The position numbers and the translations under genes are program-made. This document shows, piece by piece, positions 22,048 to 33,719 of a stretch of DNA of 64,000 nt. Every line of letters starts with the position of its first letter. Within the stretch, counting starts at the first letter, position 1. The DNA is from Aldrovandia affinis (lineage: Eukaryota; Chordata; Actinopteri; Notacanthiformes; Halosauridae): positions 434,001 to 498,000 of the forward strand of contig JAINUG010000194.1 in the NCBI GenBank assembly GCA_029706075.1. The letters are read 5' to 3'. Under the pieces are notes generated by a model. The model saw nothing but the letters and a program-made list of their open reading frames with translations. It ran no database searches and was not told where the DNA came from.

Positions 22048-23629
22048 CTCCTCTCTGTGCTCTCAAAGTTTTCTCGAGCTGGATTCGTAAATCCCAGAGT
22101 CTTGGTGGACTTCTTCCCTGGTCGTTTATCTAGTGAGGGAGGGTTTATGGTTACTTTGAACTGCAGACTATAGCGCCAGAACCTTGAGCTTGAGACCGCA
22201 CTGTCCGGATCTCTCCCGTACACAATCATTACCTCATCAGACCGAGACAGTTTTACGACTGTACAAATGAACAGTCGGGCCTTCGATTTAAATTCATGTT
22301 AGACATAATTCTTGTATCTTTTTGTATAATGAGTTTTGTGCCGCTGCATATGTTATATGCCCAACACATCTGTTTAATTTAAAGTTCTTGGTGTCTCACT
22401 TCCAGGCGCGGCATGTCGGCAATATTTCTGTTTTAATTGACATACTGATAATAGACTAACAGTGGCTTTATTTTTGTGTCTAGTGGAATGTTATTGGCCC
22501 GGTTAGCAAAACATACAGGAATTAGACCATGTGCAGATGTTAAATTACATAAAATGATCTATTGGAAACATGGGGACAGAACATGGAGTTCCTAAGTGCA
22601 AAGCTTCTTAAAAAGAAAAAAAAAAATCCCACAAGGGCCACAACAGAATTACCTCAATCTTCTGAAATATAACTGATTAAAAAGACCCTTATTTACTGTA
22701 AAATGACTTAACTATTTTTTTCCCATTTTGATCTGTATGAGTGCAATGCCTACAGGAATACCTGCAACGCATGCATACCACCAATGATACATACATAACT
22801 TCAACAAAACACTATATCCGGTATATCTCTGCATCTGGGATCTAGTGCCATTGTAGCTGCCAATCTTCCTTGTTTTATGAACTAAACTTATATAATAATG
22901 CTGCAGTGTGTGGGATAATGCAGAAAGACCAGATGTGTTCACCTTCCTCCTACAGAGAAGTGCTGTCAAACATAAAATGTTTGAAATGTTCATAAACTAT
23001 ATTGTATACATCATAACTGATTTGTGTTTACTTGCAAGCATATTTGTTATAAATGTTGTATAATCTATGTATTATTCTGCTGCAGGTGTCAAGTTATAAA
23101 ATGAATTATAATATAGCCAATGAGGAATGCATTCCAAATGCTTCCACGGACCCCTCAGCCATGCTGTGCATTGATCAAAGATCAATAATTCTATGGGATA
23201 GCGGGGAGCCATTTCTAACACAGGATTCACTCCAAATGACCGTTACTGAGGTTTTCTTTACCCATTAATATAAGCTTCAAAGCCTCAAAGCCTCAGGCAC
23301 CTTCTGGTGCCAACAAAGTACTGCATTTATTTGGTCTGTTGACTATTTTGTTACATAATGAATCCATCATGTGTTTACATCTTGTTCAAATTATATATTT
23401 TTGTAGGATTCTCTAATGCTAAAAGGACATAATCTGTGAACATTCCTAATACCAAAAAGCTTGCTTTTGTAATCCAACAGTTTATCAACTGTGGGTGCCT
23501 GCATCTGATACAAGGTGTCTAGATGCATGCCTGTACATGTCATATACTTGTCTGAGTGTAGCGGATGGGCTCTGGTGAGCACCCGCTGCATGGAGTGACG
23601 TGGATAAGAGTACGATTAGTTCCTGGAGT
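22048..23629. other. Intergenic, no supported feature
   Basis: An open frame at 23093-23268 follows an acceptor-like TTCTGCTGCAG but shows no recognisable domain. Otherwise AT-rich single-copy-looking sequence. Confidence 0.4.
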
Positions 23630-23712
23630 TAGGGACTTGAGTCTTTAGCTCGGCGAGCTTAATCGCTCTCTTGTCGTGGCAGAGATCCCTCGGTTCGAAA
23701 CTCGCTGCGGGC
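23630..23712 (+). mobile_element. Possible tRNA-like SINE head
   Basis: TTTAGCTCGGCGAGCTTAAT resembles an A box and CTCGGTTCGAAACTCGC resembles a B box at tRNA-like spacing. No acceptor stem can be folded, so a functional tRNA is unlikely. Confidence 0.4.
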
Positions 23713-23984
23713 AGAACCAAGACCATCACATGAACATGCCACTAACTGCCACAATGTAGCACATCACATGGCTGCTACTGACACAGCCAAGCAGAGGAAT
23801 CAGTATCTATGATGTTTAGTAATGTTGTGAATGACATGGTCATGATTGAGCAGTTCATTTGAAGCTATTTTCAAAACTTTACTATAGCCTTCTATGGTAT
23901 TTTTAGATTTGTGGGTGATTTGTTGTATCAAAATGAGAGGGATTAGCCCAGTGTCTGGAGCCCACTGACATTGTCACTGTCACT

Positions 23985-25648
23985 ATTCCATGCAAATGCA
24001 CATCATTGTTGTCTATCTCCCACCAGGTCCACTGGGGAGTTTCCTAGATGTGTTGGATGCCCTACTTAGCTCCTTCCCTGAGGGTGGCACCCCCGTCTTA
24101 CTCCTCGGTGACTTCAACTTGCTGCTGGACACTCCTCAGTCCTCCGCATGCTTCAATCTCTTAACTTCACCATGGCTGAATCCCTATCCAAACACAAGGC
24201 CAGCAACCCACTGGACTTTGTCTTCTCCAAGAACTGCACCTCACCCAACATTGTGGTATCTCCCCTTAATGTGTCTGACCACTGCGTTCTGTCTTTTTCC
24301 CTCCCCCTCCCCTCTTCACCTGAACCCTCTTCAACCCCCCCCTACTGTTTCTGTCCGTCGTAACCTCCGCTTTCTCTCCCCCTCTGCCCTGGCAGAATGA
24401 CCTGCTTGATCCCAACCAATCTGGGTTCAAGACAGGCCACTCCACAGGAGCTGCTCTCCTCGCAGTCACTGAGGCTCTACAAGTGGCGAAATCTCAATCA
24501 CTCAGCTCTGTCCTCCTCAACCTGTCCGCTGCATTTGACACTGGACCACCAGATCCTGCTCTCATCTCTCGCCGAGATAGGAATCTCTGGTTCTCTAATG
24601 ACATAGTTAAAATCATACCTGGCTGGCCGGGCCTACCAGGATCCCTCTCCTCTCCCCACACCCTCTACTGGAGTCCCGCAGGGCTCGGTGCTAGGCCTCC
24701 TCCTGTTCTCCCTATACACCAAATCACTTGGTGTATAGGGACTGTTATGCTGATGACACCCAACTCTTTCTCTCCTTCTCTCCTTCTGAGACCCAGGTCC
24801 TGGCACGCATCTCTGCATGTCTTGCAGACATCTCTCCCAGGATGTCCACACACCACCTGAAGCTAAACCTGGGGAAGACAGAGCTGCTCTTCCTCCCAGC
24901 AAAGGGCTCCCTGATGATTGATGCTTCAATTGCCATGGAAGGCTCCATAGTGTCTCTGTCTCAGTCTGCCAGGAGTCTTGGAGTGACCCTCGACAACCAG
25001 CTGAGCTTCCCGGGCCATAGCGCAGCAATCACCCAGACCTGCTGATTCTCCCTCCGTAACATCCGGAGGATCCGACCATTCCTCACCAAAGAGGCCACAC
25101 AAATCCTGGTCCAGGCCCTGGTGATCTCCCTCCTACCTCCAGTCACTCGTCACACCCTACACCCCAGCCAGACCCCTCCACTCTGCCTCCTCGGGCAAAC
25201 TGACTGTCCCTTCCCTGCGGGTGCCTGGCAGCCGCTCCTCACGGTCTCGCCTCTTCTCTGTCCTGACCCCCCAGTGGTGGAACGATCTTCCGCACTCGGT
25301 CAGGACCACCGACTCTCTGGCCATCTTCCGCAAGAGACTGAAAACCCACCTCTTCAGACTCCATTACCACTAATTGTCATCACCACTGCTTTCATGTTCA
25401 ATACTGAATTTTGTAATATGTATCTATGTTGAAGACTGACCCCCCAAAAAAAAAAAAAACTAAAAAAAACATCTGACTTTTCCCTCCTTGTTTCACAGGT
25501 ACATTTTGTGCCTGCCAATGATTATGTCTATTACTGTATCATGACACTGATCTCTGGCGTGGACTACCTTACCATGTATTAATGCACATTTTGCACATTT
25601 TGTAAGTCGCTCTGGATAAGAGTGTCTGCTAAATTCCTAAAATGTAAA
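23985..25648 (+). pseudogene. L2-type LINE, internally deleted, with 3' tail
   Basis: The plus strand carries endonuclease sequence (IIVVYLPPGPLGSFLDVLDA, then LLLGDFNL, about 24000-24120) followed by LDFVFSKNC and VSDHCVLSFSLP in another frame. It passes directly to reverse-transcriptase blocks (NQSGFKTGHSTGAALL near 24415, LNLSAAFDT near 24525, YADDTQLFLS near 24745 and HLKLNLGKTELLFLPA near 24855). The C-terminal part continues to about 25370 (TTDSLAIFRKRLKTHLFRL). The 3' end GTCGCTCTGGATAAGAGTGT is the L2-type tail shared with many fish SINEs. The part between endonuclease and reverse transcriptase is missing and several frameshifts are present. Confidence 0.85.
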
Positions 25649-27709
25649 AAACGTTATGTACATTGGCTTCGTATTGTCAGGCTACCAGTTGCCCACTTTC
25701 CTCCAATCAGCACTCTTTCTTGTAATACTTTGTGAACTGTAGGGTGTAAAGCCAAGTATACACTTGACAATTTTTGAAACCTGTAGCTGAGTTTACTGCA
25801 AGTGAAGATAATATAGTACATAAAAAGTAAAAGGTAAAACAGGCTTGGCAGTATTCAATAGGTACTATCAAGAGCAACCAAACTCCTATCAGCACTTTCT
25901 CCTGAATGGCTTTACTATAAAACATTCAATTTTAGAATTTTCAGTTTGTCCCTTCTTGTGTGGTGCTCTTGGCTTACTTTTAAATGCTGAATTACAAGTG
26001 TGAAGGGACCCTTGAAAGTATTTGTTTAAGTATTCTATCAAATATCCACATAATTCCATCTTATTCCTAAGGTGTCTAAATCATGGTTCCTTGTTGTGTA
26101 AAGTCATGTAAATAAATGCAGACAGAGGTGGGAATATAAAACAGAAAATAAATGTCATTAATTATCCAAGCTGTTTGCAACTTTCAATAAAAAATATTAT
26201 TGCCACAGCTTGGTATATTCCTCATCTTTCGTTTCTGCCTAATGTAGGGATGTTAAAACACACAATTAGTGTTTTATTGGAGGGTAATGCCACTGGCTCT
26301 TGGAAGTGATGGTGAAATCCATCACTTCTAGATTTTCATTGGATTTTTGTAGTTTTGCTATTGGGTATAAATGTAAAAATTAGCTGGCTGATAGAACTAC
26401 TCACCATACATTTTCCAACTTTGCTGATCACCTTAAATACTGTACCACTAAAATAGGGTTGAACACTAATTAGGTGTTTTAACCTATTATAGGTTTTGAA
26501 AACGGCTCCCACTCAAAACCACAAAATTCTACTATTGTTATCTTAGCTGTTTCATTGCCTATTTGGCTGAAATCTCCTCGGATAGCCCTAGACAATATAC
26601 TCCTCAACTCTCAAACCTTGAACCCACCAAACCTTCTTGAACCAAACCCCTTGTCAAATTAACAACACCTTAATATCAACAACACTGACAAAAATATGCT
26701 GCATACAAATGTTGGGTGGATGTTCTACATCAACCTTAGGGTGACTGAAATTTCTAGATGTTTTAACGATGATGTACTGGATGAATGCACCCATTGATTT
26801 TGAATGGTGAGCTACCAAAAGTTTGCTTTTTGACAATGCTAGCAAACTTTGGCATCCACATCCAACGTTATGAATAAAAAACAAAGCCACGACAAGAGCA
26901 GGCGCCTGTCTCACAAAGCAGGATTAGTGGGTTAGCGAGCTAACTTTGGGCTTAACCCTGGGTTTTCGGTCTCACAACTGTGGCTCACTTTTAACTGGGT
27001 TACATCGGCATGGTAACTTATGCCGCAAACCGAACCTGCTCCAGAGTATGTTAAGTTCAGGCTAACGGATCCAATCCTATAAAAAGGCTGCCCCCTCACC
27101 AATCAGCTCTCTGGAAAATGGCCTCACCATTTGTAGAGAATTGCGTAATCAGATTTTTTTCTATATCAGAGATACAGATTCTCTGCGGAGGGAATATTGT
27201 ATCTTTGCAAGTTTCTAGAGCCACATGTCACAAATGCCACTCGTCGAAGCCATTCAATCCAGGCCCCAGATCAGCCTACCACTCTCACTAAACACAGACA
27301 AACAAAAAGCATGTTCTATAACACCGTAACCTCGGCAAAGACAGCTAGCTGCTAGCTAACAATGGCATGCAAGTTAGGTAGCTAGGCTATTTCTAATGTC
27401 TGTGCAAAGTTAGCTGGTGAACTGTGGAGTGAAAAAGACGCAGCTGCTGACATCACATTTTGGAGGACAGCGTGCTCTTGTCTGCACTCTCCTGAATTTA
27501 CAGAGGGGGTTGCAGCTATGGTCTCTGCTTATGAATACAACCGGGAATTCCAAATTGGGAGGAAATAGGGATGACATTATATTTCATGAGAACTATAACA
27601 ATAATATTCTAATATGCCCCAAAATAAAATACAAGCCCAAAATATTGGTCTTAAATGGAAATTTCACTTTGGTAATTTGGAGATATTACATACAAAGTAT
27701 GTACCCCAT
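25649..27709. other. Intergenic, possible degenerate DNA-transposon relic
   Basis: About 26905-27085 (GTCTCACAAAGCAGGATTAG and following) resembles a non-autonomous DNA element common in fish, but I cannot define its ends. A SINE tail fragment is at about 27548-27570. No coding evidence. Confidence 0.4.
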
Positions 27710-29950
27710 TTGACACTTTTTACGTTTTATTTTCTTACTTCATGGAATCAAAATAGTTTTTTATTGGAATTTCTTGCCACTGATCAACACAAAATACATT
27801 ATAATGTCAAATTAAAAAAACAACTCTAATGCTTTTTCTTCATGAATCACTAATAAAAAACACAATAATTGATTACATAAGTATTCACCCCCCTTGACTT
27901 GGTAGAAGCACCTTTAGCTGGAATTACAGCTGTGAGTCTACTTGAGTCTCTACCAGCTTTGCAAATCTGGACACCGTAATTTTTGCCCATTCTTCTTCCC
28001 AAATTGCTCGAGCTCCATCAGGTTTGATGGAGACCATTGGTGAACAGCAATTTTCAAATCTTTCCACAGATTCTCAATGGGATTGAGGTCTAGGCTTTGA
28101 CTGGGCCACTACAGGACATAGATTCTTTTGGTTTTTAAACCACTCCAATGTGGCTTTTGCTGTATGCTTTGGGTCAATGTCCTGCCGGAATATAAATCTT
28201 CTACCAAGCCCCAGGTCTCTTGCAGACTGCAGCAGGTTTTCCTCCAAGAATTATCTATATCATGCGCCATAAATTTTGCCCTCTAATTTGACAGGTTTTA
28301 CAGTCCCTGAAGCAGAGAAGTGTGGGAGATTTTTTGTAATGTGAATATAAGCCTATTTTGTGTGGATCTCTGTGGCTCAGTTGGTAGAGTTGGGTTGGGG
28401 GTTTAGGGCTTGGTGCCTGCAGCTGGCCAAATTCCTGCACGGTCTGCTAGCTGGGGCCAGCCACAGATAACCATAAAGCCATAGAGACGGCCTGCAGATG
28501 GGACTTAGATTATCACGCTGAAGACTGGATAGATCACACACCTTAAAAAAAACCCAAGGGACACGCAGACGGGACCACCATAAATCTGAATTGGTGATCC
28601 AAGGGTCCATTATCACAGCAGTAAACTCCGAGAAAGCAGGGGTCACAAGGGGGGAGAGCTGACCAGAATATTCACATTCCTCACAGCTCTCCTGATTGCC
28701 TGATTAGTGACGGGAACCATAAAACCATTAATGGATAAGAACAGAAGGGAACCAATTGGAGTACAGAGAACGTGCTGTGAGATTGTGGGAAGGGGCTGAG
28801 TCCAAGGGGGTGTGTTCGTGACTTCCGGCTTCTCAGGAAGGGGGGTTGAGGATGAGATAAAAAGGGATGTCTCAAGGTACATGGGAAGCTGCTTTGCGCA
28901 AACCAGCCAGGTTGTTGTATCTAAACTTGTGTTACATGCAATAAACCGCATTTACCTCAGACTCTGAAGACTGTGCTGTTTTGAAGAAGTATTAATAACC
29001 TACGATAGAAGCATCCCCATAGCATTAGGCTCCCACCACAATGTTTCATGGTAGTGGTAGTACTCTTGGGATGCTGCGCAGTGTTAGGCTAGGGCCAAGT
29101 ATAGCACCTAACGTTGATGCCAAAAAGTTAAATGTTAGTCTCATCATACCATAGCATCTTCCTCCACTTGGCTTTCTTTTTTCTACCCTCCCATAAAGGG
29201 CAGATTTGTGATACGCACGGTCTATTGTTGTCCAATGGACAGTTTCTCCCATCTCTGCCATGGAAGACTGTATCTCCATTAGAGTTTCCATAGACCTCTT
29301 GGTGGCGTCCCTAACAAGTGCCCTTCTCGCATGGATGCTCAGTTTTGGAGGACGGCCTGTTCTAGGCAAATTCACAGTTGGGCCATATTCTCTCCACTTC
29401 TTTATGATGGACTTAATGGTGCTCCGGGGATATTCAAAGACTTCTTTACCTAGGGAATTTCTCCTTGCGACTGTTGCCTTAGGCTTGCCTTTGTGAGGGT
29501 TCAGGCCATGGTCTGCTGTAGAGCATATTGCGAGAATGTTTTTGTAAAATGTGTTATAAAAATAAAGTTTGATTGGTTAATTGATTGGTTGATGCTTATA
29601 TTTTCCTCTGATTGGTTATTTTGAAAAACATCCAAGCTTCCAATGTTCTTTGGTCTTCATGATGAAGCTCTTGGAAATGCACTAACCAACAGTTGGACAT
29701 CTCACAGACAGATGTATTTAATTTGAAATAATTTGAAACAACTGAAGTGTAGTGTCTTATAAAAAGTCGTGATTACTTATGCAATCAATTATTGTCTGTT
29801 TTTTATTTCTAATGGAGTAACAAAAAGCTTTAGAGTTTTTTTATTTGACATTATAGAGTATTTTGTGTTGATCAGTAACAAGAAATGCCAATTAAAACCA
29901 TTTTGATTCCACGAAGTGAGAAAATAAAATGTGAAAAATGCCAATGTTTT
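27710..29950 (-). mobile_element. Tc1-like transposon (family B), degenerate, with insertions
   Basis: The ends are imperfect inverted repeats: TTTTATTTTCTTACTTCATG near 27725 answers CACGAAGTGAGAAAATAAAA near 29912. The inner parts TTGATCAGTAACAAGAAATG and its complement also pair. The minus strand encodes a Tc1 transposase N-terminus at 29375-29046 (LPRTGRPPKLSIHARRALVR, with the helix-turn-helix and YGRVEKRKP block). Later catalytic sequence lies at about 28300-27900 on the same strand. The catalytic part is separated from the N-terminus by the 686-bp insertion at 28321-29006. Not active. Confidence 0.8.
28321..29006 (+). mobile_element. LTR-like insertion inside the Tc1-like element
   Basis: The insertion starts TGTGGGAGATTTTTTG and is bounded by the direct repeat AGAAG (28316-28320 and 29007-29011). 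On the plus strand it has a TATA-like GAGATAAAAAGG (28853) and a polyadenylation-type CAATAAACC (28939) in U3-R-U5 order, which suggests a solo LTR. The 3' end reads CTACGAT and not the usual CA, so mutation or another class is possible. A tRNA-like CTGTGGCTCAGTTGGTAGAG at 28371 may be a SINE relic. Confidence 0.55.
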
Positions 29951-32447
29951 TGACACACATTGGCAGCAGTGTAAACTATTTTATAACCTTTACTGTACTC
30001 TAAGAATAGTTGGGATGGTTTACTGGTAATATTAATAATAATCTGCAAGAATACCCTTCTTGTACAAAGTGCAGAGCTATAGTTGGTTCTGGTAAATTGA
30101 TGGGAATCAGAAAGTGATGCAAATGATAATATTATATGTTTGCTCAGGTCCTAGCAACCATTTAATCTGGCTCTGGTAAATGGTGGCAAACTTTTGAAAC
30201 TCTTGGGATTTCTCATCTCTGACTGTCACTATTTTATATTCTGACCAACCAGTGAAATACTGTTTCATTATTTGTGTCATTGTGTTAGTTATGACTCTTT
30301 GGCTTTCTCTACCTGTTTTTCGCACTGAAAACAAGACAGTCTAAATGTCAGGGCAAAGAGCTGGTGTGTGGGGAGGATTTGTCTTCTTGTCCTAGTTAAA
30401 GACAAGTCCTAGCATGCCCTTTTCAAGCACATGCAATCCTTATAGTGGGTTAACCCACAACTGCCACAAAGCCACACAGAAGATACCCCCTCTTCATCTT
30501 TTTTGACTACCCCACATATTGTATACATACATACATGTCTCTACAAGTGCAGCATTAAACACTATTGACTCATTTAAAATAATTTACCTTTGTACATTTA
30601 TACTGTGTATTAGAAATTGTAGACTTAGAAATAACTTAGAAATTGTATAATAGCAATAGACTGTTCATTTCAGAACATCGGACAGCGCACTTTGAACTTT
30701 TAAAGAAAATTGAAGATTTCCAGAAATTAGTTGTGGAAATATTATTTTGGTAGATATAGCTTGCTAGTATTGACTACATATAAAAGAACTCATGGCTAGC
30801 TAGCATGCAGGTTTCCTAGTTTACGCTAGTGTACCTCGTTAACCAAGTGTTAGACCGCAATTTTGTTGGGAAAACTAAAAATAGCCTTAGCTAGCTTTAT
30901 CTACCAAACCAGCTGAGGCAAACAAGTTAGCTACTGTTAGGTAGTACTGATTAATTCAGTATGGGTTCAATCATTTTGTGGCAGCTGACAGCAGGAAGTG
31001 GCAGCTGCCAGTGGAGCTGCCAGTATGTAGTGACAGGTGCCAGGTAGGTATCTAGCTGTCACCCCTAGTTTGTGGTCTTTTACAATGTAATATACTTGTT
31101 TTCAATATCCAGTTCATTTGTTGGGTTGTTTATACATATTTTGGACATGCGATGAATTCAAACCACAGGTTTTGCCTAATAATAATTACAGAAATATGTA
31201 TTTTTATTCTGTAATAAATGTAATACTGTATGGAGCTACTTAAATTGGTATTATTATTTGTAATAGCTTTACTATGCACAAATATAATGGTGATCCTACT
31301 TGGATATATAGTTTTGAATAATATTAATTTGTATTTTCATGAAACACAAACATGCATTTAAGTCCTCCTTATTTGAAACCACAGGAACACTGGGGCAGAC
31401 AATAGTGTAATAAATGTATTCTTAAAAAAACACATCACAAAGCAAAATGGATTTGGATAATTGATATACATTGCATACATACATTATATATTAATGGATA
31501 TACCTATATATGTCAATGACCATTCATATTTCCATGAAATAGTGGGCAACTGGTCAAATCTGCCTGACATTTTTAAATTAAAGACTCGTAACCTTAAAGG
31601 GATGATCTGAGACTCTTGAATGGAAACACTATCGAAACAAAACTCTCTGAAACGTTATACAGTAGTTAACTATCACAGGGCAGGTATTCTGAAACGATTC
31701 ATTTACATTTCTGCTCTGCCCTGTTTCAGAGTTAAGCACGTGTGTAGCAGAAGCCTGAATAAGAACAACTTTTTCCACACAACCGTTGTATTAACTGGAG
31801 GAATTTAAGCAGGTGCTTAAGTTGGTCAACTCTGAATAGGGCCCAATGCGCATAATCGTGCTTTTCTCTTTTTCCCGTTACAGATGCTCTTACAAACAGC
31901 CCGGTTGTGGCGCGCTACTTATCCAACATTTTTTCTGGAGAACAGACGTGCAACTTGCCAAGGGGCACTTAATTTCAAAATTAAGTCCGAATAGGAACAG
32001 ACAAGTGAGGTGCGCTTTGCGCGCTTAACTAAACTCTGGATAGGCCCTATGGGCATTCGTTTGTGGACATGTGTTTGTTGGGATGCTTTGTTCCGCCGGA
32101 AGAGTCAGTTATAGACTAGTGATTCGAGGGTTCTCTCTACGTCATGGCCGTTTGGGTTTAGTCCTGGACTTTCTTTTAATGCTGTTCCTTTGAGCAGCGT
32201 AAGGTGCCTCTGTTTTAAAATAAGATAAATCTTTTGATACCATGCCATCAATGTTATTATAAACCACAAAATATCCTTATAATATATGTCCATTAGACAG
32301 GTTTTACTTTACTAGAGCATAGACTATTCTACTGTGTGTTATTTATTTTACTTATTATCTCATTATCTCCAATATCTATTCACGGTCCAGGTGGTATGAT
32401 CTGTGTGATATAGGAATCATTGTGCTTCTAATTGGCCAAATGTTGTA

Positions 32448-32490
<43 letters not shown>

Positions 32491-33677
32491 TAGAGCACTT
32501 TCATGTCATTTCCAACGACATAAATGTGGGGATGCACCGTCATAGTCGTCAGTTGTGATATGACTTGCAGGTACAGTCATATATATATAATGATTGTTTG
32601 TGAAGTAACAGCATATTCAAAATCCAACTTCAATTTCCTTCCAAAGCTGGCTGCATCTTTCTCGAATAAAAACAGGTGATCGGCAGGGAACGCTGATTTA
32701 CTCCGAAGTAGGCTGCTTCTCTAAAAAAAAAACGTAATTTTTCCACATGCCAGTAAAGGATGTTTGCCTGTTTCTAAAGACGAGTGGGTGTAGGAGTCTC
32801 GATCGGTTTTCATCATCCTAGTGTATGTTTTTATATAGTCAGTCCCGACAAGCATATATTTACAAAAAGGAAGACACGTCTTAGCCTCTTAAACGTCTAA
32901 TTTGAATATAATTGCTTTACTGAATAGAGATACCGTAAATGTGTTATTGGCTACAGATTTAACAGAACTAAGAGGTCACCGTTGTTGTGTTTAATATAAA
33001 TATGATTGTGCTATACTTAGACGTCCGAAAGAGCGTAAAAGTTGCATGAGTCACACAATAAACAAAACTGTGAAACTATTAATACTTTGATAGCGTCTAC
33101 TATGTAATGCACATATACTATCATTATATAAAATAACTTTTACAATCATTGTTCTCAAAGCAATACACGGAAAACCTTATTCTAGGCTATAAAACGATCT
33201 TGAGGATCAAAGGTTTCGTGTGGGCGAAGTCTAACAGCGTTGTTTCCATTGTCTTCCTGTCCATAGCAGTGATGCTTATTTCAGAAATGACATTTAATTG
33301 CTCTGGTCAGTCTGGTGCTGATTAATTCCTGGCTGCCTTAGTGCGCATAAACCATGTACACATTTGTTTTATTATTGTCCCTTTTCTAATTCAGAATTCG
33401 GCTCATACTTGGGTAGCTCGTACAGAATTCATACTTGTCCTATGTTGTAAATGTAGTCTACAACGCCAACCACCTCCGTTAGCATTACTGTTATTTATGT
33501 TTTGTTAGGCACTGCTATATGCATGTATGCATTTGTGACGCATCACTGTGAAAGGGATGTCCACTTAGACACCCTTCCACCTTTCTTGACATTTGAAACT
33601 AAAATACTCCAGCAACCTCCGCTCCCTCACGAGGGAAATTTCGCTGTTAAGTCTACTCCTCCCTCGTACACACTCGC
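29951..33677. other. Region upstream of the TNFSF4-like gene
   Basis: No coding sequence was recognised. It includes an (AAT)n microsatellite at 32448-32488 and repeated AGCTAGC-type motifs near 30790-30920. The segment 31830-32055 (TGAATAGGGCCCAATGCGCA to GGATAGGCCCTATGGGCA) has inverted ends suggestive of a small DNA element. Confidence 0.4.
32448..32488. repeat. (AAT)n microsatellite
   Basis: About 13 uninterrupted ATA/AAT units. Confidence 0.95.
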
Positions 33678-33719
33678 CCTTAAAAACCCAGACGGCAGAC
33701 AGAATGACAGAATGACACG

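Noticed and set aside
21757..22173. 138-codon hydrophobic open frame
   Set aside because: It lies across the solo LTR and its right flank, so the T-rich LTR explains its hydrophobic look.
23053..23268. Open frame after an acceptor-like TTCTGCTGCAG
   Set aside because: No recognisable domain, no matching donor or neighbouring exon, and no codon bias.
28371..28391. CTGTGGCTCAGTTGGTAGAG, resembling a tRNA A-box region
   Set aside because: No anticodon arm, B box or acceptor stem follows at tRNA spacing.
33502..33719. Upstream open frame overlapping the TNFSF4-like start in another frame
   Set aside because: It is not in frame with the membrane anchor, and the ATG at 33720 gives the family-like short cytosolic part.
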